Source: an uncultured Ruminococcus sp.
Lineage (GTDB): Bacteria > Bacillota_A > Clostridia > Oscillospirales > Acutalibacteraceae
DNA length: 46,879 nucleotides
NCBI GenBank assembly: GCA_902798605.1
Contig: CADBXH010000071.1
Span: 1-46,879, forward strand
Direction of reading: 5' to 3'
A program made the translations under genes and the position numbers. Under the pieces are notes generated by a model. That model ran no database searches. It was not told the origin of the DNA and saw nothing but the letters and a program-made list of their open reading frames with translations. Positions 32,030 through 39,142 of this stretch are shown here, piece after piece. The stretch's first letter is position 1. Each line of letters begins with the position of its first letter.

Positions 32030-32836
32030 ATGGACTTTCAGGAAAAACCTAATTACAGTTTTGATGACCTTATCGAGATTGTAAAGATCCTGCGCGCTCC
32101 CGGCGGTTGTCCGTGGGACAGGGCGCAGACCCATAAGTCCATCCGCTCCAATCTGATCGAGGAGACCTACGAGGCGGTAGAGGCTATCGACACCGACGAC
32201 AAAGCTCTGCTTAAGGAAGAGCTCGGAGATGTACTTCTCCAGGTAGCGCTTCACGCGGAGATGGAACGCGAGGAAAACAGCTTTGACATAAACGATATCT
32301 GCGACGGTATCTGCAAAAAGCTGATTATCCGCCATCCGCATGTCTTCGGCGACAAAAACGCTTCCGACGCCGACCAGGCTCTGACGAATTGGGACGCTGT
32401 AAAAATGCAGACCAAATCGCAGACCACCCAAACGCAGGCAATGCAAAGCGTATCAAAGGCTTTGCCGTCGCTTATGCGATCCGAAAAGGTTCAAAAAAAG
32501 GCGGCTAAGGTCGGCTTTGACTGGGACGAAGTTGACGGCGCGCTCGAGAGCTTGACTCAGGAGTGCGAGGAGCTTAAAGCCGCGGTCAAAAACAACGACG
32601 CTCAAAATCAATACGAGGAGCTCGGCGACGTGCTGTTTTCAGCCGTAAATGTTTCGCGCTTCTTAAAGATCGACAGCGAAAAGGCGCTCTACGACGCCTG
32701 CGACAAATTCATAGACCGTTTTTCAATGGTCGAGGCCCTCGCGAATGAGCGCGGGATCGATATGAAAACGGCATCAATCAGCAAACTTGATTCCCTTTGG
32801 GATGAAGTTAAAATTAAAAAAATGGAGGAAAATTAA
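32030..32836 (+). CDS. mazG: Nucleoside triphosphate pyrophosphohydrolase MazG
   Basis: A 268-residue protein with two tandem MazG domains: the first with GGCPWDRAQTHKSIRSNLIE, EETYE and EELGD metal-binding motifs, the second with SLTQECEELKAA and EELGDVLFS. It hydrolyses NTPs to NMP and pyrophosphate and is thought to clear abnormal nucleotides. Bacillus YabN has an extra N-terminal methylase domain, absent here. GGAGATG precedes the ATG. It sits between the flippase gene and hup as in other Clostridia. Confidence 0.95.
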   Translation: MDFQEKPNYSFDDLIEIVKILRAPGGCPWDRAQTHKSIRSNLIEETYEAVEAIDTDDKALLKEELGDVLLQVALHAEMEREENSFDINDICDGICKKLIIRHPHVFGDKNASDADQALTNWDAVKMQTKSQTTQTQAMQSVSKALPSLMRSEKVQKKAAKVGFDWDEVDGALESLTQECEELKAAVKNNDAQNQYEELGDVLFSAVNVSRFLKIDSEKALYDACDKFIDRFSMVEALANERGIDMKTASISKLDSLWDEVKIKKMEEN

Positions 32837-32837
32837 G

Positions 32838-33113
32838 ATGAAAAAAACAGAACTCATCGCCGCTATTGCTGAGCAGAGCGGTCTTTCAAAGAAAGATGCA
32901 GAGAAGGCTCTTTCAGCTACACTCGACACAATCGTAAACGCAGTTGCTGCAGGCGACAAGATCCAGCTCACAGGCTTCGGCACATTTGAGCAGCGCCAGA
33001 GAAATGCAAGAACAGGCGTAGACCCCAGAACAGGTAACTCAATCGAGATCCCCGCTTCTAAGGTTCCCGCTTTCAAGGCCGGTAAGGCTTTCAAGGACGT
33101 TGTAAATAAGTAA
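32838..33113 (+). CDS. hup: HU family DNA-binding protein
   Basis: A 91-residue histone-like protein that bends and packs DNA as a dimer. It shows MKKTELIAAIAEQSGLSKKD, GFGTFEQRQRNARTG and the arm PRTGNSIEIPASKVPAFKAGK. GGAGG lies in the end of mazG, and the ATG follows one base after the mazG stop. A terminator-like hairpin follows, so strong expression with termination before rqcP is likely. Confidence 0.97.
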   Translation: MKKTELIAAIAEQSGLSKKDAEKALSATLDTIVNAVAAGDKIQLTGFGTFEQRQRNARTGVDPRTGNSIEIPASKVPAFKAGKAFKDVVNK

Positions 33114-33125
33114 TTTGATTTACAT

Positions 33126-33161
33126 TTCGGCTGCTTCTTTTGGGGCAGCCGAACGTTTTTT
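33126..33161 (+). terminator. Terminator after hup, placed 12 bases before the rqcP start
   Basis: Perfect 9-bp stem TTCGGCTGC (33126-33134) with GCAGCCGAA (33145-33153), then ACG and T6. Because rqcP has no other visible promoter, partial read-through is implied. Confidence 0.78.
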
Positions 33162-33172
33162 GCAGGTGTTTT

Positions 33173-33415
33173 ATGAGACTTGATAAATACTTAAAGGTAT
33201 CGCGCTTGATAAAGCGCAGGACTGTTGCCAACGAAGCCTGCGACGCGGGCAAGGTGGTTGTCAACGGAAAACAGGCGCGCGCCTCATATGATGTAAAAGA
33301 GGGAGATATTATCGAGATCACCCTCGGAGCGCGCGTGGTAAAGGTCAAGGTCACAGCGGTCAAAGAGGTAGTCCGCAAGGAAGAAGCCTCAACGATGTAC
33401 GAACCCGTGATCTAA
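33173..33415 (+). CDS. rqcP: S4-domain ribosome quality-control protein RqcP (YabO/Hsp15-like)
   Basis: An 80-residue S4 RNA-binding protein: MRLDKYLKVSRLIKRRTVAN and VVVNGKQARASYDVKEGD are the family marks. In Bacillus RqcP binds stalled 50S subunits and helps RqcH add alanine tails to stuck nascent chains. The yabN-yabO-yabP-yabQ-divIC-yabR order supports the assignment. AGGTG serves as ribosome site directly after the terminator T tract. Confidence 0.93.
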   Translation: MRLDKYLKVSRLIKRRTVANEACDAGKVVVNGKQARASYDVKEGDIIEITLGARVVKVKVTAVKEVVRKEEASTMYEPVI

Positions 33416-33434
33416 AGAATAATTTAGGCTAAAT

Positions 33435-33473
33435 CTCCGTATATTTTAGAGAATAAATATACGGAGGTTTTTT
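33435..33473 (+). promoter_or_regulatory. Perfect 12-bp hairpin with T6 that contains the yabP ribosome site
   Basis: CTCCGTATATTT (33435-33446) pairs perfectly with AAATATACGGAG (33455-33466) and T6 follows at 33468-33473, ending two bases before ATG 33476. GGAG in the right arm is part of the Shine-Dalgarno GGAGG (33463-33467). The structure therefore looks like a terminator for rqcP and at the same time can hide the yabP ribosome site in transcripts coming from upstream. A sporulation promoter starting transcription inside or after the left arm would free it; I cannot assign clear sigma-E boxes. Confidence 0.7.
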
Positions 33474-33475
33474 AT

Positions 33476-33739
33476 ATGGCGGAAAATCTGAAAAAGCACA
33501 CGCTTATGCTCGACAACCGTTCAAAGCTGATGATCACGGGCGCTCAGGACGTTAACGGCTTTAACGAGGAGACCGTGTCGGTACAGACAGCGGACGGCAC
33601 GCTCGTGATAAAGGGCAGCGGACTTCATATTGAAAAGCTCAACCTCGACACCGGCGACGTCTGTATTGAGGGCAAGGTAAGCGCTATGCAGTACATAGGC
33701 TCGGCGTCAAAGTCAAAGCTTTCTAAGCTGTTCAGGTAA
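33476..33739 (+). CDS. yabP: Sporulation protein YabP
   Basis: An 87-residue protein of the YabP/YqfC family: HTLMLDNRSKLMITGAQDV, EETVSVQTADGTLVIKG, LHIEKLNLDTGDVCIEGKV. In Bacillus YabP is made in the mother cell under sigma-E and is needed, with YabQ, for normal cortex assembly. Start ATG follows GGAGG within the hairpin described at 33435. It lies 4 bases before yabQ. Confidence 0.95.
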   Translation: MAENLKKHTLMLDNRSKLMITGAQDVNGFNEETVSVQTADGTLVIKGSGLHIEKLNLDTGDVCIEGKVSAMQYIGSASKSKLSKLFR

Positions 33740-33743
33740 GCGT

Positions 33744-34238
33744 ATGGAGCTAAGCTTTGCGCAGCAATCGACCGCGTTTTTGTACTCGATACCGCTCGGC
33801 GCTGTTCTGGGTATAATCTACGGCGCGCTCGCGCTTTTGCGCCACGGATTTAAAATGAAAAAAGGCGCGGTGATCGCGCTCGATATCCTCTATATGCTCT
33901 GCTGTTCGTTTTGCGTATTCTTCTTCTCGCTGGGATTCCTTGACGGTTATATCAGGATATATGTAATTTTCGGGTGTCTGATCGGCTTTTTTATATACAG
34001 GCTGACCATAGGCAGAATTCTAAAAAGAATACTTGAACCCATATTTTTGATAACAATAAAGATAATTGCGGCAATTTTAACAAAAATTAAAATAATTGCA
34101 AAAAAGCTATTGAAAATTGGTTGTGGAATATTGTATAATGTATATGGTAGAATAGTATTGTTTATGAGTGCGAATATATGTAATAAAGACAGAAGGAATA
34201 AATATGTCAAAATACGCAAGAAAAAAGGAAAGCGTTGA
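33744..34238 (+). CDS. yabQ: Spore cortex biosynthesis protein YabQ
   Basis: A 164-residue membrane protein with about four hydrophobic helices (residues 12-30, 40-63, 68-90, 98-115) and a strongly basic C-terminal tail, as in YabQ of Bacillus, which localises to the forespore outer membrane. Codon use becomes AT-rich towards the end and the tail overlaps divIC by 35 bases. Helix-rich hydrophobic proteins diverge fast, so the call rests partly on gene order. Confidence 0.88.
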   Translation: MELSFAQQSTAFLYSIPLGAVLGIIYGALALLRHGFKMKKGAVIALDILYMLCCSFCVFFFSLGFLDGYIRIYVIFGCLIGFFIYRLTIGRILKRILEPIFLITIKIIAAILTKIKIIAKKLLKIGCGILYNVYGRIVLFMSANICNKDRRNKYVKIRKKKGKR

Positions 34239-34593
34239 CTTCGACGAAGAGATGGCTGAGTTCAAAAAATCTCACGGTCCAAAAGAAGTCAAGCCCGTTA
34301 AGAAAAAAAGAAAAAAGAGATATATTTTGCTTTATCTCGCCGCTATCGGCTTCGCGTTTTACGCTGTTATCACAATCATCAACCAAAACGTGAAGATAGC
34401 CGAAAAAAAGGCGGAGCTCAGCGAATTGGAACAGCAGATCAATGTTGTTGAGATCCAGTCCCAGTATCTTGAAAAGGTACGAGGATATGAGGGCAAGCAG
34501 CGTTCTGAATATATGGAAAAAATCGCCAAGGAGGATCTTGGCTATGTCGGCGAAGGTGAGAGGATATTCATCAACGTCGCGGGCGATCAATAG
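34204..34593 (+). CDS. divIC: Septum formation initiator DivIC/FtsB family protein
   Basis: A 129-residue bitopic protein: basic cytoplasmic N-terminus with KKKRKKR before the membrane, one helix (about 40-60), then an external coiled coil (KIAEKKAELSELEQQINVVE) and a short DivIC tail with EDLGYVGEGERIF. It joins FtsL and DivIB at the septum and controls septal wall synthesis. ATG 34204 has AGAAGGA at proper distance; the frame continues open upstream into yabQ but that region is the yabQ tail. Confidence 0.93.
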   Translation: MSKYARKKESVDFDEEMAEFKKSHGPKEVKPVKKKRKKRYILLYLAAIGFAFYAVITIINQNVKIAEKKAELSELEQQINVVEIQSQYLEKVRGYEGKQRSEYMEKIAKEDLGYVGEGERIFINVAGDQ

Positions 34594-34646
34594 GGCAGAA
34601 AGGTTAAAAGCCGACCGCAGGGTTGGCATAGGGGTACAAATTTTTT

Positions 34647-35129
34647 ATGGCAATTGAAGTCGGAATGATTTTGGAAGGCAAGGTTTCGGGAATAACAAAG
34701 TTCGGCGCGTTTGTCGATCTTCCCGATTCAAAAACAGGTATGGTACATATTTCGGAGGTCGCGCCGACATATATCAGCGAGATAAGCGATTATGTCAAGG
34801 TGGGCGACACCGTAAATGTAAAGGTTATCGGCTTAGATAACGGCAAAATCAAGCTCTCTATGAAGCAGGCGCTTCCAAAGGAGCAGCAAAAGCGAACCAA
34901 GCCGTCCAATAAAAGGAACGAACGCCCCAAAAGAGAGCCCTACAAGCCCGCTCCGCCGGTGACGTCACCCGGGAATTTTGAGTGGCAGAGCTCACGCAAA
35001 AGCGCTCCGTCATCGTTTGAGGATATGATGTCGAGGTTCAAGCAGACAAGCGAGGACAAGATATCCGACCTAAAACGCGGAGAAAGCCGCGGCTACAGCC
35101 GCCGCGGCAACGGCAACGGCAGAAGATAG
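34647..35129 (+). CDS. S1-domain RNA-binding protein (YabR-like)
   Basis: A 160-residue protein with one N-terminal S1 domain (GMILEGKVSGITKFGAFVDL, GMVHISEVA, KVIGLDNGKIKLSMKQA; about 5-75) and a basic, Pro/Arg/Gly-rich disordered tail ending in RGYSRRGNGNGRR. Position right after divIC matches YabR of Bacillus, which has the same domain and a similar tail. It probably binds RNA at the ribosome; the exact role is unknown. Confidence 0.92.
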   Translation: MAIEVGMILEGKVSGITKFGAFVDLPDSKTGMVHISEVAPTYISEISDYVKVGDTVNVKVIGLDNGKIKLSMKQALPKEQQKRTKPSNKRNERPKREPYKPAPPVTSPGNFEWQSSRKSAPSSFEDMMSRFKQTSEDKISDLKRGESRGYSRRGNGNGRR

Positions 35130-35151
35130 ACCGCACAGTATTCCTTTACTG

Positions 35152-35180
35152 TGTAGGGGCGCACCCGTGTGAAATTCCCC
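35152..35180. repeat. GTAGGGG repeat, left part of a unit split by an insertion
   Basis: TGTAGGGGCGCACCCGTGTG begins here and matches the cores at 8602, 35236 and 43346. It continues AAATTCCCC and is then interrupted at 35187 by the 133-bp element; the remainder resumes at 35326. The gap from 35130 to 35463 holds only such repeats, with no gene I can support. Confidence 0.75.
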
Positions 35181-35186
35181 TATCAG

Positions 35187-35319
35187 GGCAATGTCGTCAA
35201 CTTAAGAAATAATCGCATACTTTTCCTTGCCATTGTAGGGGAGCACCCGCGTGTGCTCCCGAGGGCCCTACAATGGCAAGGAAAAGTATGCGATTATTTC
35301 TTAAGTTGACGACATTGCC
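35187..35319. mobile_element. 133-bp MITE-like element with 54-bp perfect inverted repeats and TATCAG target duplication
   Basis: The left arm (35187-35240, begins GGCAATGTCGTCAACTTAAG) and right arm (35266-35319) are exact reverse complements over 54 bp. The 25-base loop contains a GAGCAC/GTGCTC hairpin from a GTAGGGG-type repeat. TATCAG flanks both sides (35181-35186, 35320-35325); longer readings up to 10 bp are possible because the flank shares bases with the ends. Removing the element and one TATCAG restores TTCCCCTATCAGGGGAA, a clean palindrome, as an empty site. It encodes no protein, so any transposase must act in trans. I cannot name the IS family. A fold-back assembly artefact is a less likely alternative. 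Confidence 0.8.
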
Positions 35320-35325
35320 TATCAG

Positions 35326-35400
35326 GGGAAATGCCGCGTTAAGCGGCAAAAGGGTTGCCGTCCGGCTACGGGCGCCCGAGAACGGTAACTTATTTCTAAT
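35326..35400. repeat. Right part of the interrupted repeat region before hpf
   Basis: Contains GCCGC/GCGGC (about 35333-35350) and a CCG-rich hairpin region with GGGCGCCCG near 35368. It reads as the continuation of the repeat begun at 35152. No promoter boxes for hpf stood out; the ribosome site GGGAGG is at 35450-35455. Confidence 0.5.
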
Positions 35401-35463
35401 CAGCATTATTTTGGCGTTTTCATCGCCAATCAGATATAAAACATAATAAGGGAGGCAATTTTA

Positions 35464-36000
35464 ATGAAAATCACCTACACAGCAAGAAAAGTCAACCTCA
35501 GAGATAATTTTAAGGAAAGAGTTGAAAAAAAGCTTGCAAAATTCAACAAGCTCTTTTCGGAGGACGCTACCGCAAATGTTGTTGTCACCCTTGAAAAGAA
35601 CCGCCAGACCGTAGAGATCACCATCCGCGATCATTCTATGGTTTACCGCGCGGAGAGCACGATGCCCGAGATGAACGACGCACTTGACCGCGATATCGAC
35701 ATCCTCAAGCGCCAGATCCGCAAGAACAAAACAAAGCTTGAAAAGCGCATCAAGTCCGGCAGCATCGAAACGATCATCGCCGATCTTCCCGTGGAAGAAG
35801 TGCCCGAGGAGGAAGAGTACAACGTTGTGCGCAAAAAGCAGGTCATCGTTAAACCCGTTACCGTTGACGAGGCTATCCTTGAGATGAATATGGTCAACCA
35901 CGATTTTTATATGTTCATCAACGCGGAGACCTCAGAGGTGAACGTAGTTTATAAGCGCGCCGACGGCAACTACGGTGTACTTGAACCCGCAAATGACTAA
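35464..36000 (+). CDS. hpf: Ribosome hibernation-promoting factor, long form
   Basis: A 178-residue protein that joins 70S ribosomes into inactive 100S dimers in stationary phase. N-terminal S30AE domain (MKITYTARKVNLRDNFKERV, NVVVTLEKNRQTVEITI, about 1-95), a charged linker, and the C-terminal dimerisation domain (VDEAILEMNMVNHDFYMFIN, NVVYKRADGNYGVLEP). AAGGGAGGC precedes ATG. It is followed by a perfect terminator, so it is monocistronic. Confidence 0.96.
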   Translation: MKITYTARKVNLRDNFKERVEKKLAKFNKLFSEDATANVVVTLEKNRQTVEITIRDHSMVYRAESTMPEMNDALDRDIDILKRQIRKNKTKLEKRIKSGSIETIIADLPVEEVPEEEEYNVVRKKQVIVKPVTVDEAILEMNMVNHDFYMFINAETSEVNVVYKRADGNYGVLEPAND

Positions 36001-36015
36001 ATAAAACGCTATGGG

Positions 36016-36042
36016 GGGCGGACATAAGTCCGCCCTTATTTT
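36016..36042 (+). terminator. Intrinsic terminator after hpf
   Basis: Perfect 8-bp stem GGGCGGAC (36016-36023) with GTCCGCCC (36028-36035), ATAA loop, then TTATTTT. Confidence 0.92.
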
Positions 36043-36060
36043 CTGTAAGGAATACATACT

Positions 36061-37176
36061 ATGGATATGACTTTTACCGCGCCGTGCATTTTCGGGCTTG
36101 AGGGTCTGTGCGCGAACGAGCTTAAATTTTTGGGAATAGAAAATGTCCGAGCCGAAAACGGCAGGGTGCTTTTTGACGGCGATTTTTCAACTATGGCAAA
36201 AGCGAATATAAACTCGCGCTACGCCGAGCGCATATTGATTTTGCTCGCGGAGTTCGAGGCGACTACCTTTGACGAGCTGTTTGAGAACGTCAGGAATATC
36301 GAATGGGAAAGCTTTATCGGTATGTCCGACGCCTTCCCCGTTAAGGGAAGTTGCCTGAGCTCAAAGCTTATGAGCGTTCCCGACTGCCAAAAGATAATCA
36401 AAAAAGCCGTCGCTGAGCGTCTGTCGCACCGCTATATGCTCTCTTGGTTTGAAGAAACGGGACCTGTACACCAAATACAATTCCTGATTTTGAAGGACAG
36501 AGTCAGCATTATGCTCGACACCTCGGGAGCGGGGCTCCACAAAAGGGGATACCGCGCCGACTCAAATGACGCGCCGATAAAGGAGACCTTAGCCGCGGCA
36601 ATGGCGGAGCTCGCACGAGTCAGACCGAACCATTTTGTGATCGACCCGATGTGCGGCAGCGGCACCATTTTGATAGAGGCTGCGCAAAAGGCTCTGAAGA
36701 TCGCGCCGGGGATAAGCAGATATTTTTCCTGCGAAAAATGGAGCTGTGTTCCCGACGGAGTCTTTGAAAGTGAGCGTGAGCTTGCAAAATCAAAGGAAAA
36801 TTTAGACTGCGATTTTCGCGCCGAGGGATATGACATAGACCCCGAAGCTCTCAAAACCGCTGAACAAAACGCTAAAATCGCGGGGGTAGGGGACAGGATA
36901 AGCTTTTCTATCCGCGACATTAAGGATCACGTTCAGCCCGAGGGCTATGCGACTATAATAACTAACCCGCCCTACGGAGAAAGGCTGCTCGACATAACCG
37001 AGGCGGAAAAGCTCTATAAGATAATGGGGGAGAAGTTTGTCCGCGAAAAAGGCAAGAGCTATACAGTAATAACACCCGACGATGATTTTGAAAAGATTTT
37101 CGGCAGAAAAGCCGACAAGCGCCGCAAGGTATACAACGGCACGTTAAAATGTCAAATATATATGTACTATAAATAA
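36061..37176 (+). CDS. THUMP-domain class I SAM-dependent RNA methyltransferase (RlmL/YpsC type)
   Basis: A 371-residue enzyme. N-terminal ferredoxin-like plus THUMP RNA-binding region (about 1-160), then a Rossmann methyltransferase domain with the UPF0020 signatures: DPMCGSGTILIEAA (SAM motif I), GYDIDPEALKTAEQNA and TNPPYGERL (N-methylation motif NPPY). Orthologues methylate N2 of a 23S rRNA guanosine (E. coli G2445). The fused second methyltransferase domain of E. coli RlmL is absent, as in Firmicutes. The start follows GTAAGGAATACATACT. Confidence 0.92.
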   Translation: MDMTFTAPCIFGLEGLCANELKFLGIENVRAENGRVLFDGDFSTMAKANINSRYAERILILLAEFEATTFDELFENVRNIEWESFIGMSDAFPVKGSCLSSKLMSVPDCQKIIKKAVAERLSHRYMLSWFEETGPVHQIQFLILKDRVSIMLDTSGAGLHKRGYRADSNDAPIKETLAAAMAELARVRPNHFVIDPMCGSGTILIEAAQKALKIAPGISRYFSCEKWSCVPDGVFESERELAKSKENLDCDFRAEGYDIDPEALKTAEQNAKIAGVGDRISFSIRDIKDHVQPEGYATIITNPPYGERLLDITEAEKLYKIMGEKFVREKGKSYTVITPDDDFEKIFGRKADKRRKVYNGTLKCQIYMYYK

Positions 37177-37181
37177 ACAGC

Positions 37182-37221
37182 TGTCATTCTGAGCGTTAGC
37201 GAAGAATGACATTGCTTTTTT
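37182..37221 (+). terminator. Terminator formed by a TGTCATTCT repeat hairpin
   Basis: TGTCATTCT (37182-37190) pairs with AGAATGACA (37203-37211), followed by TTGC and T6. The TGTCATTCTGAGCG...GAAGAATGACA form is a repeat I recall from many bacterial genomes, here doing duty as terminator. The next 85 bases are AT-rich and hold the dlt promoter. Confidence 0.78.
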
Positions 37222-37306
37222 AATTGGCGTTTTATCTATATAAAACCCCATAGTGACAAAACCTTTAATTATTATGTCAATTTTTCTTGGATTTCCGCAA
37301 AATAAC

Positions 37307-37334
37307 TTGACTTTGAGCGTATTTCTATTATAAT
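37307..37334 (+). promoter_or_regulatory. Promoter of the dlt-like operon
   Basis: TTGACT (37307-37312), 16-bp spacer, TATAAT (37329-37334). Leader of about 45 nt to ATG 37385, with TTTAAGGTGG as ribosome site. Confidence 0.8.
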
Positions 37335-37384
37335 TAAATTGGTATTTTATAATAGACTTACTATGATTATCTTTAAGGTGGATT

Positions 37385-38890
37385 ATGGAAAAATCAGTTT
37401 TGTGCAGACTAAACTCTGCGTCAGCTAAATATCCCGACAAAATCATATTCAAGGATCCCGACAACAGCCTGACCTTTGCTGAGTTCAACGAGCTTACAAG
37501 GTCGATCGGCACATACCTTGCGGGTATCGCCGAGCCCGGCAGTCCTGTTGTTGTGATGTCGGGCAGACACGTCTACACTCCTGCATGCTTTTTGGGAGCT
37601 GTTAGAGCGGGCTGTTTTTACGCCCCGATGGACGGAGATATGCCCGTTACAAGGCTAAACCAGATCTTGGGCGTTATAAAGTCGAACATTATGCTTGTCG
37701 ACAAGGCTCACCTCGAGACCGCTCAAAGCCTTGAATTTGACGGACAGATCATTGTTATGGAGGATATCCTCGACACCCCCGCGGATGACGAGCTCCTGAA
37801 CAGCAGGGAAGAGGGCCTTATCTGCACCGCTCCGCTCTATGTCATCTTTACCTCGGGCTCAACAGGCGTGCCCAAGGGCGTTATCACCTCGCACCAGTCG
37901 CTTATGACATACATTGACTCGGTCAGCAAGGTGCTCTCGATCGACGACACCGATACCTTCGGCAATCAGTCGCCGCTTGATTACATCGCCGCTGTCAGGG
38001 ATATTTATTTCCCGATCAGCTTCGGCGCGTCGACATTTATCATTCCCAAGAACGAGTTTGCCGTTCCCACACAGCTTTTTGATACTCTCAACCGCGAGAA
38101 GATCACAGCTCTGTGCTGGAGTGTTGCGGGCGTTGAGCTCCCGGCAAAGCTGGGCGCGTTTGACGTAAGCAAACCCGAATACCTCAAAAAGCTCTGCTTC
38201 TCGGGTTCTGTAATGCCCTGCAAATATCTCAAGATTTGGCAGGAGAACCTTCCCGACGTGCTCTACGTAAACCAGTACGGCCCCACCGAGGCTACGGCTT
38301 CATGCACCTACTACATCGTAGAGGAAAAGGTGGATGACGATACGGTTTTGCCGATAGGCAAGCCTTACGATAACTATCGCATTATGCTGCTCAACGAGGA
38401 CAACACTCCCACCGAGCAGGGAAAAACAGGCGAGATTTGCGTAAGCGGACCTATCCTCGCCCTCGGTTACTACGGCAACGCCGAGTACACCGAAAAGTCA
38501 TTTATCCAAAATCCGCTCAACCCCAACTACCGTGAGCTCATTTACAAAACGGGCGACCTCGGAAGCTTCGGCGAAGACGGTCTGCTGCATTTCCACGGCA
38601 GAAAGGACAGACAGATCAAGCACCTCGGCCACCGCATAGAGCTCGGCGAGATCGAAGAAGCCGCAAAGAAGATCGACGGCGTTAGTGACTGCTGCTCGCT
38701 CTACAACAAGCCAAAGGAGCACCTCTACCTGTTCTATACGGGCGACGCGACCTCAAAGGACATCGTCATTGATTTCAGAAAGAATATGCCTGCGTTTATG
38801 GTTCCGCGCAAGCTTGTCAACCTCGACAAGCTGCCGACCCTGCCCAACGGCAAAATTGATATGCAGACATTAAAATCATATTTCAAATAA
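37385..38890 (+). CDS. dltA: DltA-like carrier-protein ligase (amino acid adenylation enzyme), divergent specificity pocket
   Basis: A 501-residue ANL-family enzyme that activates a carboxylic acid with ATP and loads it onto the DltC-type carrier encoded next. P-loop TSGSTGVPKG (156-165), A5 motif YGPTEAT (298-304), TGDLG and GRKDRQIKHLGHRIEL, C-terminal catalytic Lys490 in PNGKID. Aligned by eye with Bacillus DltA, the A4 segment NQSPLDYIAAVRD (194-206) has Ile201 where FDLSV gives Asp, the residue that holds the substrate amino group. SGSVMP has Ser273 where DltA has Cys, a residue tied to D-alanine choice. D-alanine may therefore not be the substrate. This start has a good ribosome site and promoter. 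Confidence is high for the ligase fold, low for the substrate. Confidence 0.85.
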   Translation: MEKSVLCRLNSASAKYPDKIIFKDPDNSLTFAEFNELTRSIGTYLAGIAEPGSPVVVMSGRHVYTPACFLGAVRAGCFYAPMDGDMPVTRLNQILGVIKSNIMLVDKAHLETAQSLEFDGQIIVMEDILDTPADDELLNSREEGLICTAPLYVIFTSGSTGVPKGVITSHQSLMTYIDSVSKVLSIDDTDTFGNQSPLDYIAAVRDIYFPISFGASTFIIPKNEFAVPTQLFDTLNREKITALCWSVAGVELPAKLGAFDVSKPEYLKKLCFSGSVMPCKYLKIWQENLPDVLYVNQYGPTEATASCTYYIVEEKVDDDTVLPIGKPYDNYRIMLLNEDNTPTEQGKTGEICVSGPILALGYYGNAEYTEKSFIQNPLNPNYRELIYKTGDLGSFGEDGLLHFHGRKDRQIKHLGHRIELGEIEEAAKKIDGVSDCCSLYNKPKEHLYLFYTGDATSKDIVIDFRKNMPAFMVPRKLVNLDKLPTLPNGKIDMQTLKSYFK

Positions 38891-38913
38891 AGAATTAAAA
38901 AGGAGATTATATC

Positions 38914-39141
38914 ATGGATGAATTAATGGAAATCTTACAGGAACTCAGACCCGACGTAGATTTTGAGAACGAAACCGCACTTATCACAGACGGAATCCTC
39001 GACTCATTCGACATCGTTGCTCTCGTAGGCGAGCTCAACGATGAGTTTGACATCGAGATCAAACCCAACAACCTTGTGCCCGAAAACTTCAACTCGGCAA
39101 AGGCTATGTACGCTCTTATCCAAGAGCTCCAGGACGAATAA
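38914..39141 (+). CDS. dltC: DltC-like acyl/aminoacyl carrier protein
   Basis: A 75-residue acidic four-helix carrier. GILDSFDIVALV holds the phosphopantetheine attachment Ser31 in the DSF motif typical of DltC. It receives the activated acid from the ligase upstream and presents it to the MBOAT protein. AAAGGAGAT gives a strong ribosome site. The decarboxylase gene begins one base after its stop codon, so the two are made together. Confidence 0.92.
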   Translation: MDELMEILQELRPDVDFENETALITDGILDSFDIVALVGELNDEFDIEIKPNNLVPENFNSAKAMYALIQELQDE

Positions 39142-39142
39142 T

